Source: Cladophialophora immunda (taxonomy: Eukaryota; Ascomycota; Eurotiomycetes; Chaetothyriales; Herpotrichiellaceae). Taken from it: a stretch of DNA of 64,000 bases. Position 1 is the first letter of the stretch; each line of letters opens with the position of its first letter. The translations under genes and the position numbers were made by a program. Under the pieces are notes generated by a model. It did not search any database and was not told the DNA's origin. It saw nothing but the letters and a program-made list of their open reading frames with translations. The stretch spans positions 2,356,001-2,420,000 of the forward strand of contig NW_015622541.1 of assembly GCF_000835495.1 (NCBI RefSeq), read 5' to 3'. Positions 20,006 to 30,443 of this stretch are shown one piece after another.

Positions 20006-22278
20006 CTACCGGAATCTCTCTGGCTGGAGCTGCACGCTCGATCCGGCGGGAAAGCCTGCCGTCGTGGGGAACATGGAAAACTCGTCCATGATGGACTGCC
20101 ACACCTCGTCGTCCCAGAAGCCGTTCACCATGTCTGTGGGCTGCGCATCGACGCCCGAGCCACCGAAGCCAATTCCGCCGGGGTCAGCGTTATTCGGCGG
20201 GTGTGGTCCCTGAGGCCCGCCCTCCGGGCCACTGTTGGGCGGGACGGGCTTGCGGATTCGCAGCGTGTTGAAAGGCGTCATGACGTCCGCCATCGCGCAC
20301 CTTGTTGTCAAGGGCGGCCCAGATGACGCGCTGATCAGGAGCTCGTAGTCGGCGTCTCCCCTTGTTGCTGCTCCTCCTCCTCCTCCTCCTGCTGTTGCCG
20401 CCGTGGCCGCTGCTGCCGCGACGCCTTCGCTCTCCTTCTCGCACCGCTCGTGCCAGGCCATCAGGCCGCCCATGCCGCGCGTGAAGAACGCCCACACGTC
20501 TTTCTGGTCCGTGCCCACGCCGTCGCCCGTGCGGGTCAGCTCGTCGCCCAACTTGACCTTGACGCGCCGCGCCATGTCCAGCACGTCGGCCTCGCGCTTG
20601 GCGATCGCGCCGTCCCACCCGCTCGTCGTCGTGGGCAGGCGCGCCACCGTCGACAGGACGATCAGCGCGTACGCCGCGAAGCTGAAGAAGGCCGCGGGCA
20701 GGTGCCTTAGCACGTCCCGGGGCACGCTTAGAAAATACTCTAGGAAGGCCCGCGTCGAGGTCAGCAGTTCCCAGAGTTGGGACGCGTTGTGCGTCGAGTG
20801 TGATGTCATGGTCGGGTCGCGGTACAGTGACACCTCGTGCATTATGATGGGCAGGGCTCTCAGTTCTGCCATGAGGACATCTTTTTGATCGAGGTCACAG
20901 CGTGCGGTCAGCAGATCTCTCCAGCTAGTGTAAGCCTGCGGGTGTGGATGGATGATACAGTAAGATCTGGGTCTACTCACAATTGTCCTGTGCGGATGAG
21001 AATGCGGGACTCGCTTCTAGGTCTGCAACTTCCTTCTTGAAACCGTTCAGGGACATCTGTATCACCGCATCACTCTGAAATCGGATGGATGTGTGGTCGT
21101 TGTAGGAGAATCTCTCGCCAATCCGCTGCGCAAGGCATTTAGTATTGACGAAGCCCAAGGCATAGACGTCCGTGGCGGTCTCCTGATCCGCCTCGAGCAC
21201 GTGGCAGCAGTGCTCAATCCAGCTGGTATGCTTCATGAGCAGTTCTTTGCGCGTCATCGCCATCCTGGACTGCGTGAGATCGGCTCAGTCGGGGCCACAT
21301 TGTTGTACTCACGAAGAACAGAGGTAAAAGCAGCCCAGAAGGGCGCGTGTCTCTGCTATTGTTCGCTGGCATTGTGAGGGCAGGTTGCCTTCCACATTCA
21401 ATCTACAGAAATAACTGCCCACTCTCTGATCACGGTGTGCAGGACACCGGTCCAGGTCAAGGTCCATGACAAGGGCGATCGCCATCTGGAGAAGCATGTA
21501 GGACTGCTTGTTCAGAGGATGGAAGTGGTAGTGGATCCAACTTAGGTGTACAAGCAGCGCTTGCAATAGTTCGATGCTTCTCTCGTTCCCGATCAGCACT
21601 CGTTCAGAGATGATCCTCTTAAGTTCGGCCCCGAGCCGTCTTTGAACCATGTGGTCTGCTTCGAGACACGCCGTCATGATGGCCAGGAAGAGAACCGGCT
21701 TGTCTCTCCGTAGAGTGGCAGCATCGGTCTCTGGAGCAACGACAACAAAAGGGAAAAATTTCGTGTGGACTTGCTTGTAAGTCTCGAGGAGGGTATCGGC
21801 AGAAGCCATCGTCAGAACACCGTTGTCAATGACATCAAATTGTCCGCTTTCTTCGGCAGTTGATGGGCCGGCGGAGGTGTTGGTGCTCTGCACATTCGCG
21901 ATCGAGGCGAAGGACACATTGTCACTGATCTCTGCCTCCACCTCTGTCGCCGCTGGTGTGGTGGTTATGGGTGGAGCATTCGTGCTGCCATCAGCATTCT
22001 TGTCAGGAGTGAGCAATGTGAGCAGGCTGTTGACCTTTTCTTCGAGGGCTTTGATTCTCCTATTGCTCGATTAGATGGTTCTCGGGGATTCACCGTCTGA
22101 CATACGTCGATTGTTTCTCCCTCTGGCGTCGGGGAACTTCTTCATGGAGACAATCCCGGCTCAGCCTTCGACACCGGTCGCAGACGCCGTGCCCGCCGCT
22201 GAAACAACACTTGACCTTGGCCTTGGCGCATCGAACACATGCCTTCCGTTTCGTTCGAGAGATGCCGACTTCATTCAT
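20006..22278 (-). CDS. Zn2Cys6 transcription factor divergent from the MFS pump
   Basis: Four exons on the minus strand: 22106-22278, 21313-22059, 20977-21264 and 20006-20924, totalling about 708 residues. The first join is secure and restores a KALEEKVNSLL coiled-coil after the finger. The second (48-base intron) is good. The third is uncertain: a GTAGAC donor and CACTAG acceptor keep frame, whereas the better-looking GTGAGT donor does not. The N terminus carries C-X2-C-X6-C-X8-C-X2-C-X6-C (ACVRCAKAKVKC then CDRCRRLSRDC). The middle region (VLFLAIMTACLEAD, LLVHLSWIHYHFHPLNKQSYML) fits the fungal regulatory 'middle homology' domain. The C terminus has Ala/Gly/Pro-rich tracts and a short acidic WDDEVWQSIMDEF stretch, a possible activation segment. 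The gene shares a 617-base promoter with the MFS transporter, so it may control that pump; this is an inference from position. Confidence 0.85.
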
Positions 22279-22895
22279 TGCCGTCCTGCTCTAACTGTCC
22301 TCGAATAGGGCGAACGGGAACGGGGGCGTCGAGGGATGAATACAATACGCAGTTGGGGGGAGCGGGAAAGGAATTGGATATCTCCGTTCCTTGGGAGATT
22401 TGTAAGGAGAAGCGTATCACGTGAATATCTCTTGGCGCAGTGCAGCCAATCAGCGAAAGATTGGGAACGGATTTCTCTTTTTCCGTTTCCGTCTCCGGGT
22501 GCGTTGCTGTATCACCATCCATTCCTCACTTCAGTCCTCCCTTTCGTTCCTCAAACGGCGCCTCCTCTTCCCTTGTCCGTGTTGTTCTTCGATTCTTAAT
22601 CCTGTTTTCCACTTGTAATGTTGATGTCTGAAAAGGAGATGGCGCCATCTTCCTCTTCCGTTCCTGTTAAGACCGCTTGTGCCCGAGATTGTTGCCTGTA
22701 CGATACTGGAGATGGGAGCAACCAGGGGCACCGCAACCCTCCTATATCTAGACCTCCGACATTCACTTCTGCTTCTTCGGAAGTGGCATCAATCCTTCCC
22801 TCCTTCTACGAGAAGACATTGTGACCTTGCACTCGCGGCTGTGGTGTCTTCCAAGACTGCTTGACGATCAAACGAGCCGCTGCCAGGCTCACAAA
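22279..22895. promoter_or_regulatory. Divergent promoter of the Zn2Cys6 regulator and MFS pump
   Basis: 617 bases between divergent start codons. Visible elements are the palindrome TCACGTGA (22417-22424, bHLH type), a CCAAT box (22446-22450) and inverted CGG/CCG triplets 12 bases apart (22468-22485), the half-site type bound by Zn2Cys6 dimers. The flank toward the pump is pyrimidine-rich. Binding is not shown by sequence alone. Confidence 0.5.
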
Positions 22896-24792
22896 ATGCT
22901 CCCACAAGACAAACTAGAGCAAGTCACCACGGTGCCAGTTCCAATTACACAGAATGTTAACACCATCTCGAACACCAAGGACGCTGTTAAGACCCCAGAG
23001 TCGGAGACTGCTCACCACCTGACTGGTTCAAAGCTTTACCTTGTTCTGGGTGGCCTTGGTCTTGCCATCTACTTGTTTGCTCTGGATATTGCAGTCATAT
23101 CTACAGTACGTTGTCCCTCTCCGCAAATCTACCACTTTTGTGCTCACACCATGTCGCAGGCTATCCCGGCCATCACAGTCCAGTTTAAGGCCACCACAGA
23201 CATCGGTTGGTATGGGGCAGCATACCCTCTGTGCCTCTGCTCGTTGCAGCCTCTGTCAGGAAAGCTGTATGCCAACTTTTCCCTCAAATGGACCTTCTTC
23301 GTCTTCGTCGGCATCTTCCTTCTGGGCTCACTCCTCTGCGGTGCAGCTGCTAGCTCGAACATGTTCATCCTTGGCCGGGCTGTTGCTGGAACTGGAGGAG
23401 CAGGCATATTCTCTGGTTGCTTGTCTATCCTTGCCATTGTAACCCCTCTCTCCAAACGTGCGCTCTATACCGCCGCCCTCTCTTCCCTGTTCGGAGTCGC
23501 CACAGTCACGGGGCCCATTATCGGAGGAGCTTTAACAACAAAGGTGTCGTGGAGATGGTGCTTCTACATCAATCTACCTGTTGGGGCGGTGACACTGGTC
23601 GCGCTGGCTCTGTTTTTCAAGCCTCCAGTACGGACTTCCGATAAAGCACCTTTGCGGGAGAGGATACTACAAATTGACATCATCGGATGCGCGATATTCA
23701 TCCCAACCATCGTCATGGTTCTTCTGGCACTACAATGGGGTGGCCACCAGTATCCTTGGAAGTCAGCCACGGTGATAGGACTTCTATGCGGCTCTGCTGG
23801 ATCTGCCACTGTGTTCTTCATCTGGGAGCATCGAAAAGGCGACAACGCCATGATCCCGTTCTCGATCGTCCTCCAACGTTCAATTTTGCTCAGTTGCCTT
23901 TTCAGCACTTTCATGTTTGGTGCGTACATTATCAACATCTACTACATGCCGGAATGGTTCCAAGTGATCAAGGGAGCTAGTCCACTTCACAGCGGCGTCA
24001 TGACGCTTCCAGTGGTCTGTTCTCAAATCGTTGCTGCTACCATTTCGGGATTAATCAGTGAGTCCGCCCCCTAGTCCTTGGGGTCTGATCTGGTCACCAA
24101 AGCTGATTCGTGTCTAGTCAATCGTACCGGCTACTATAACCCTTGGTTTTTTGTCGGTGTCGGGTTCATAGCCATTGCGTCAGGCCTCTACACTACTCTC
24201 ACCACTTCAACACCTCACGCTAAATGGATCACATACCTCGTCTTCCAGGGCATGAGTGGAACAGCCATGCAGGGCCCACTTCTCGCCGTCCAAGCCGCCC
24301 TGGTGTCAAAGCCTCAACAGATCCCCGTCGGCATATCGACAGTGGCATTTTTCCAGTACTTCGGAGCTTCAGTGTTTCAAAGCATTGCTCTGGCGATATT
24401 TCAGAACCAGCTTGTCAAGTCACTCAAGCAGCGTGCAGGTCTCAACGATAGCCAAGTGCAGCAATTATTGAATGCCGGGTCAGGTCACGCTCGTAAGACG
24501 ACATTAAGCTCGTTCCCGGAGAAGCTGGAGCCTGTCCTTTGGGCATACAACAAAGCAATCACGAATGTCTTTGTAAGTTCCACACGCCGCATCATGAAGC
24601 AACACCATCGTCTCCCGTAAGTAGGACGTCAGCTAACTTAGAATCGGTTAGTATGCCTCACTGGCGTCCGCTATCCTGGCGTTCTTGCTGGCGTTCGGTG
24701 TCGAATGGCGAAATATCAAAGCGAAACCCGCACCTCCAAAGGGCGACGAAGCCGGAACTGAAAAGATGAGCGATGACAACAAGCAGCTTTGA
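22896..24792 (+). CDS. MFS drug/metabolite efflux transporter, DHA2 (14-TM) type
   Basis: Four exons: 22896-23105, 23160-24057, 24118-24572 and 24652-24792, with phases 0, 1 and 0, giving 567 residues. The N-terminal ~50 residues are polar, then SKLYLVLGGLGLAIYLFALDIAVIST opens the first membrane helix. DHA2 marks follow: GWYGAAYPLC, GRAVAGTGGAGIFSG, the antiporter motif region GPIIGGAL and WRWCFYINLPVGA. The second half has LALQWGG, NIYYMPEWFQVIKGASPL and MQGPLLAVQAAL. The C-terminal tail is Lys/Glu-rich and cytoplasmic. The product should be a plasma-membrane proton antiporter exporting small molecules such as antifungals or metabolites; the substrate cannot be read from sequence. Introns cut between helices at conserved places for this family. 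The upstream in-frame Met at 22821 is rejected because 22896 gives the normal polar N terminus. Confidence 0.9.
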
Positions 24793-25997
24793 TGGCTTTG
24801 GAGACCGAGTCAACGAGGGGTCGGTGCCTTGTTAACCCGCTGCTTGAAGTCCATCTTAGTATGTTTGATGAGCAGAAAACACTTTTCATTGTGGATCTCA
24901 ACCTGAATGGTCCTAGGGAAACCACAAACCTTACCCCTGGTGTAATTGTTTGCTTCTTGGATCTGCAGGGACAACCTCGTTGATATATCTGGGACGTGTC
25001 TCTGCACTTCTCCATATTCGATCACACCATTCTCCACTCTCTGAACCGCTCGATATGTGTGACGATGGCCAATTGCGATCGGTCTGGCCAGCTCTTGCTC
25101 CCGAGGCCATGGTTTTCCTGCCAAACACAGCCCATTTACTGCTAAGGAGAAAAAGCGTGTCGTCTCTTCTTACTTCAACAAAACGCCTATCGACGCTTAT
25201 CCTCTCCACGTGGTCCTGGCTCTATTTTTGATGAACCGGCCGCTCGCTGTCGACCGAGGTTCTTCTTCAGCGAGGCTACAAAGTCATTTTTTTTCCCGTC
25301 GAATAAATCAAGATTGGTCTTCCACTCTCTCGCGCCACGAGGCGCGAAAACTTGATCGTGGGGAGCAACCTGGCCGCTTCTACTGGGCGCCGGTCAGCTC
25401 ATGCACAATCCCAACAGGGTTCTGTGGTGTTGCCGGAGCCACGCTTTGAAAGGGGAAGTAACGGTGATCTGGCGGGCATCAGGTCCTGCAAATCAGCCGC
25501 GCCGCCGCGAGAGTTCACCCAGCCCCGGACTTTATGATGGATCCACGGGCGCCGCCGCTGTCCACTCCATGATCTGCCACAGACCATGTCGTTGCATCAA
25601 CATTGAGTGGGCCGTTCTGGGAAACCCAAGGGCTTGGTCAATCTTTGGGTGTCCAATCAAGATATATTGTCCATGGCGGTACACCATCACCAAAAGTTCT
25701 TCCTCGGAGGCCACTGGAACAATGCAGTGGTTTTTCTTCATGGCGCGTGCGCGACTGTGTATATATGTATATTCACCTTCCCTATCTTGGCCCTGTCACA
25801 CAGAGTCATCATTCTTATCCGAAAGCCATCTCTCGTGTTGGTGGTCACTTTATACAGTCAATCATTCGATCAAACGGCAGCCGGTCACTCGATGCAAATC
25901 TCGATTCCTACAGTATTTGAGACCACCGTCGTGGTAATCCTCATCTTCGACCATTGATCTCTCTTTTCACGGCAAGAGCTACAGCATTTTTGCAAAC
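24793..25997. other. Intergenic, no gene seen
   Basis: 1.2 kb between the MFS pump and the HEXXH gene. Frames overlap on both strands with no domain. No repeat or RNA gene is evident. Confidence 0.6.
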
Positions 25998-27458
25998 ATG
26001 GTTAAGTCTCGGGCTCGAGGGTTCCTGCACCCAGCTCGAAAAGCCTGGAAACAGGTCTTTTCAACGAGGCACGAAGACATGTGCAACACACCTCAACCTC
26101 CCCATCCCGACGGCCACATACTCGCGATCTTCAACAAGTCCAACTTCAGCCGATTAGACATCATCAGGGGACTTGAGAAACCCATCGATACTTGGCTCGA
26201 CCCCAAATATGCAATCGACGACACATTCTATGACCGGATTCGGCCCGCACTAGTGCTAGCGACGCGGTTCTTTACCTGGACGTCTGAATTCTTCAACATC
26301 CTCGTGTTCGGCGGTTTTATATTCGAGGGCTCGAAGATGAGATATGACCGATTTACGGAATTGGAGCTGGGATCTCGAGGGTTTCCTACTCTGATGGACA
26401 GCCTCTGCAATAACCAGTTCTTCACCGGCTACCATCAGAATAGCCGTGTGGATACATATGCGTCAACCTACTTCGGGCTATATCCCAAGGACTGCCCATC
26501 GCAAATAGCAACCACTGCTGTGCAGCTCAACACGAAATTCACGACATTCTTCACCCACTACCACTATGACAAATACTCAGATGATGTCAAGAACATGGTG
26601 ATAGTCAGTCTAGCCATCACTCTGGTGCACGAGCTGGTCCATGTGTGGTACACTCTGCGGAGAATGGAACTTGCCCGACTCGGCGATCTCGCTCTGTGCA
26701 TAGCCATGGAGAAGGAGCCGTATTTCTTCGGAAATGAGAGAACGCCAGAATTAGGCTTATCTTGGGAACATTTTGCCTTCAGAGGCATGCCCCAGTTAGA
26801 CCATTCAGGTGGCGGGCCTTATGCAGAAGCGAAGGGTCTGCGCTTGATTCCCTTGCTCAAGGACAGTGACCAAAAGGACGAAGCTGTGGTGGACTCGGAG
26901 GTTTTGCGCGCTCTTCTGGACGAAGAATGCTGGGAAGTGTACGAAAGACTGCTCATCGGAGATCTCGCTGCCACCTACAGGACTGTCCGTGGCATGGGGA
27001 TCTTGGAGAGAATGAAGACGGTTGTCGAACTACAGGCATTCAAAAACAAGACCGGCCGCCTTCCTTCTTTGCAAGAATTGCTCAGATCCAGGGACGTGGC
27101 ATTGCCTTCAGAAGCAGGCGGACAACAATTTGCGAAGGTGCATCTTCTAGACTTGTCGTCTCCTAAATCAACACTATCGACGGAAGTCAAAGCGACCGGA
27201 ATAGCCATCGTGGTAGGAGAAGGGAGCTTTTGCTCATCTCCAGTGTCCTATACCTCCTCCGATGAACAGCGCATGGATTTTGCCGACCAGTGGGCGTCCG
27301 TCTACGAAGCGGCCATATCAAATCCCTTGTACCTGGCTGATAGGGCCCTCAAGCAGAAGAGGATCCAAAAGGCACAACTGGGGTGGAAGGACAGCGGGAG
27401 AAGCAAAAAGTGGTCCCGACGGGTGGATGAAACGACACCAAGCCCCTGTATATGTTGA
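25998..27458 (+). CDS. Unrecognised protein with a zincin-type HEXXH motif
   Basis: 486 residues, single exon, no signal peptide. Residues 211-215 are HELVH, set in a hydrophobic helix (VIVSLAITLVHELVHVWY), which is the expected context for a zinc-metalloprotease active-site helix. About 40 residues on, ELGLSWEHFAFRG offers glutamates that could be the third zinc ligand of a gluzincin. The N-terminal 200 residues contain ILAIFNKSNFSRLDIIRG and a region rich in aromatic residues. The C terminus is charged and ends in a Lys/Arg-rich stretch. No propeptide, membrane helix or known family signature is visible. It lies 1.2 kb downstream of the MFS pump on the same strand. Protease activity is an inference; it may instead be an inactive or non-proteolytic member of a fungal hypothetical family. 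Confidence 0.7.
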   Translation: MVKSRARGFLHPARKAWKQVFSTRHEDMCNTPQPPHPDGHILAIFNKSNFSRLDIIRGLEKPIDTWLDPKYAIDDTFYDRIRPALVLATRFFTWTSEFFNILVFGGFIFEGSKMRYDRFTELELGSRGFPTLMDSLCNNQFFTGYHQNSRVDTYASTYFGLYPKDCPSQIATTAVQLNTKFTTFFTHYHYDKYSDDVKNMVIVSLAITLVHELVHVWYTLRRMELARLGDLALCIAMEKEPYFFGNERTPELGLSWEHFAFRGMPQLDHSGGGPYAEAKGLRLIPLLKDSDQKDEAVVDSEVLRALLDEECWEVYERLLIGDLAATYRTVRGMGILERMKTVVELQAFKNKTGRLPSLQELLRSRDVALPSEAGGQQFAKVHLLDLSSPKSTLSTEVKATGIAIVVGEGSFCSSPVSYTSSDEQRMDFADQWASVYEAAISNPLYLADRALKQKRIQKAQLGWKDSGRSKKWSRRVDETTPSPCIC

Positions 27459-27605
27459 GACACACCTCCAGAGATGGGGAATCGCCGACAGCCACAGCAA
27501 CATTCCGAGAATGGGTGCGAACAAACACAAATCTGATACCACAGATCCGATACGGGAAGAGCCCTTTGAAGCAACCAACCGATTTTAATTGCAGAACCTG
27601 AGCAG

Positions 27606-27628
27606 CCGACCGACCGACCGACCGACCG
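27606..27628. repeat. (CCGA)5 tetranucleotide microsatellite
   Basis: Five perfect CCGA units plus CCG, about 150 bases after the HEXXH gene's stop codon. Confidence 0.85.
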
Positions 27629-28401
27629 CACGACAAGCGAACAACTGCAAGGGATACCGAGACCATCCATCCATTTATACAACAGAACACCTGACAATGG
27701 GACCGACCACTTCAGAACGAAGCCGACCACTGGAAGAAGACAAAGACGAAAGCGCCGAGATGAAAAACAACAAGTCCTCTGAAACAACGATTTGACGGCA
27801 AGGCGGGCGGGCTGCGGCTAGAAAGTTCCCTCGATTCTGTTTGGGGGAGAGGAAGAAGGGCAGCAGAGCAGGAAAGGACGAGAGACCGGGGGAGCGGAGT
27901 TTTTGGACTTGAAGGTGTGCGCCAGGTGCGATTCACGGCATTACGGAGGATGTTTATTATTGACAGTTGACGAGATTCTTGGTTGTTGGTTGTTGGTATT
28001 GTGTGAGAATTGCGATAGTTGGACAGAAGGAGTAAGATGCGATGATGATTTCCAGGGCGTAGCAGTGTGCGACATGTTAGCAGGATAGGACAAGACACCA
28101 GATAGTTCTCAATGTCGAATCTGAGGAGAGCAGGGGATGCGATGCCCCCCAGAATGTTGCATGAAGTCCGTTCGGTCCTCAAAAGGAAAGAGTCTCCCGC
28201 CGCTTTTGGGGAACGAAGCCTTGCCCCCTTATCAATCACAGCCTTGAGTCAAGAGAACGAACGCCCTGCACACAGTGTGTGGTCGTGATACCATCCCTCC
28301 TTCAGGTCGGTTTGGAATGGTAAATGCGTCCCGGCTGAGTTTGCACCGCCTCCATGAATCGACGGTAACTCTAAGTAGCATTGGCTGTGAAAGGGGATGC
28401 T

Positions 28402-28416
28402 GCTAGCTAGCTAGCT
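28402..28416. repeat. (GCTA)3 short tandem repeat
   Basis: Three GCTA units plus GCT, self-complementary, in the region upstream of the tubby-like gene. Confidence 0.7.
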
Positions 28417-28588
28417 GGCTCTTGAACCAGAGACCATCTATAAGCCTGGTTACTTGAGTGGTTGGCCAGGGTGTCAGAGGCCAAATACAAATGGACCACG
28501 CCTGTCTCCCAGATCATCCACTGATCACGAAACCCCAGTCGAGGGCCCGACCCAAACATTCCGCAGTATTCCTGAAAGGAGGCATTGG

Positions 28589-28601
28589 CCCCCCCCCCCC
28601 C
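28589..28601. repeat. C13 homopolymer
   Basis: Thirteen consecutive cytosines, about 390 bases upstream of the tubby-like gene. Homopolymer length is prone to sequencing error. Confidence 0.7.
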
Positions 28602-28984
28602 GCCTCCCTCAGGCCCCCGTCCTTGTCACTTGCTTTTGTACCGGATGTGGCAGTTGCTCGCATCAAGGCAAATTATGCTGCGCGGAATCCGTCCAAGATC
28701 ACCCTATCCAACACCATGGCCCTTGGCTCCGATGGCGAGGGCTGGTACTTGTTACTTGCTGGGATTACTATACACTTGATCCACCGATGGTCCTTTGGCG
28801 TGTACGGCGATTACAGATGGTGTGGTGGAGCGGAAGGCCTTTGGCCCCCTGCTGGCGGTCAGTATTGGAATACATACACACAAATCCGCCTGTTGAAGCC
28901 CGTCGTTCTCTGTATCTCTCGTACAACACACAAGCTGCCATCTTCTCTTCCCCATCGAAATCGCAGTGGGCCGATAATAGAAAC

Positions 28985-29938
28985 ATGGCGCATCAGTATC
29001 CGTACGCCCAGCCTGCGCCATATCCGCCCGCTGGCCAATACGCACCGCAACCACAGCTCTACCCGCCCGGTCGAGCAGGAAGCAGACCAGCAAGCCCTTA
29101 TCAACAGCTCGACCCAGCGGTGGCAGCGCAGCCGTGGGCCGGCCCAGGCCATGCGCAACAGCAGCAGCCCGCTCACCCTCCCTCTCGAACCCCGAGCCCG
29201 TATCATCAGCAGCAGCAGGGATATCCGTCTCCAGGATATCCGCCCAGCCAGCCAGCCTACCCTCCACCACAATATCCTCCTCCCCAGGGCCATCCGCCAC
29301 AAGGCTACCCTCCTCCGACGGGAGGGTACCAATATGCGCCTCCGTCGCCGCAGCCTCGACTTCCCCCCCAGCAACCCAGCGGGCCGTACACGCTCCTCTT
29401 CCAGCCCTCCTCCCAGAAACACACCCGCACCCTGACACCCGCGGGCTCCAACACCCCGACATACGTCGCGACCTACAACCGCGCCCTGATCTACTCCTCC
29501 GCGCCGGACATCAGCATCACGACGTCCGCGACCGGCGCCCAACTCGCCACCGTCAACTGGCACACCTGGTCCGGCAAGATCGACCTGGCCTTCCCCGCCA
29601 CGGGCGCCCAGATCACCTACAAGGACAGCTTCGAGCCCGCGGGGCCCCGGTCCGCGAGTCTCGGCCGCCTGTTCTGGACCGTCACGCACGGCTCCGACAC
29701 GCAGGCCGACCTCCGCTGCGCGGACCGCGCGGGCGCCACCGTCTGCACCGTCGTCCTGCGCGACAAGCTGCGCAGCGGCCGGGTCGAGATCTGGCGGCCC
29801 GGCCTGGACGGGGACCTCTTCGACCAGGTCGTCGTCAGCGCGGTCGCGGAGATTGAAGACTGGAAGAGGAAGGTGGAGAGCCGGAACAGCAATCCCGGCA
29901 TCATCGCCGGGGGCGTCGTGGCTGCGTTGGGGAACTGA
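28985..29938 (+). CDS. Proline-rich protein with a C-terminal tubby-like (DUF6593-type) domain
   Basis: 317 residues from the ATG at 28985, which has A at -3. Residues 1-135 are Pro/Tyr/Gln-rich with repeated YPPxQ-like units, GYPPP and PSPYHQQQQ, the kind of tail that binds WW or SH3 domains or drives condensates. Residues ~136-300 form a beta-rich domain: YTLLFQPSSQKHTRTL, RALIYSSAPDISI, ATVNWHTWSGKIDLAF, a GRLFWTV strand and a final DQVVVSAVAEIEDWKRKVE helix. This fits the tubby-C-like/LURP-one-related fold found in many fungal DUF6593 proteins; the assignment rests on the strand pattern. The domain's DNA (29.4-29.9 kb) is markedly GC-rich, leaving all frames open. The frame also runs open upstream to 28454 without need. 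Function is unknown, perhaps membrane lipid binding. Confidence 0.7.
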   Translation: MAHQYPYAQPAPYPPAGQYAPQPQLYPPGRAGSRPASPYQQLDPAVAAQPWAGPGHAQQQQPAHPPSRTPSPYHQQQQGYPSPGYPPSQPAYPPPQYPPPQGHPPQGYPPPTGGYQYAPPSPQPRLPPQQPSGPYTLLFQPSSQKHTRTLTPAGSNTPTYVATYNRALIYSSAPDISITTSATGAQLATVNWHTWSGKIDLAFPATGAQITYKDSFEPAGPRSASLGRLFWTVTHGSDTQADLRCADRAGATVCTVVLRDKLRSGRVEIWRPGLDGDLFDQVVVSAVAEIEDWKRKVESRNSNPGIIAGGVVAALGN

Positions 29939-30443
29939 GATGGGCGAGATGCGTGTGGGGGAATGAATGACATGCTGTGGGAGAAGAGGCGATGGCAGGG
30001 GAGAATGGACAAGGCGCGACGGGATTTGGGACGGTCTGCGAATGGAGTACACTGGCGCATCTAATCCCTTCTGCACAAAATTGTGTCATGTGCCCAATCT
30101 GTCTCGTTCCGGGAGAGCGCTCGTCGACATCGACCTATGTAAGAAGGGAGAGTTTTTTCCTGGAGTCGATCATCAGCGTTGCCGGAATACATCACGCAAG
30201 AATTCGCAACAACCAAGAACTTTTTTCTCTCTTTGCCGGCTATGCAGAGTCACAATTAAATAGAACCTTTATTCGACCAAGGGGCTGGTACATGATATGC
30301 TCTGTTAGTTGTTGTTTCATCTCTCCTCAGTGACCTCGTCCAAGATAGGTATCAGAATATCCAATAAACATTACCGCCCCCACGCACGCACTGCCTCCCT
30401 GGCGTCCTCCTGACGCCCCATCTCCCTCTCGCTCCGGGGGCTG
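29939..30443. other. Intergenic between convergent genes
   Basis: 505 bases holding the 3' flanks of the tubby-like gene and the glutathione transferase. No gene or structured element is evident. Confidence 0.6.

Larger units (their letters stand above)
27459..28984. other. Intergenic with short tandem repeats
   Basis: 1.5 kb without a plausible gene. The minus-strand frames at 27.3-28.2 kb have low-complexity, non-conserved-looking translations. Several simple repeats are listed separately. Confidence 0.55.

Noticed and set aside
20006..27458. Secondary-metabolite biosynthetic cluster
   Set aside because: Regulator and pump are present but there is no polyketide synthase, peptide synthetase, terpene synthase or tailoring enzyme nearby.
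27606..27628. Regular CCGA units considered as a CRISPR-like or regulatory array
   Set aside because: Contiguous four-base units with no spacers: a simple microsatellite.
28859..30076. 405-residue minus-strand frame
   Set aside because: Antisense shadow of the GC-rich tubby-like gene, with Arg/Gly/Val-rich low-complexity translation and no domain.
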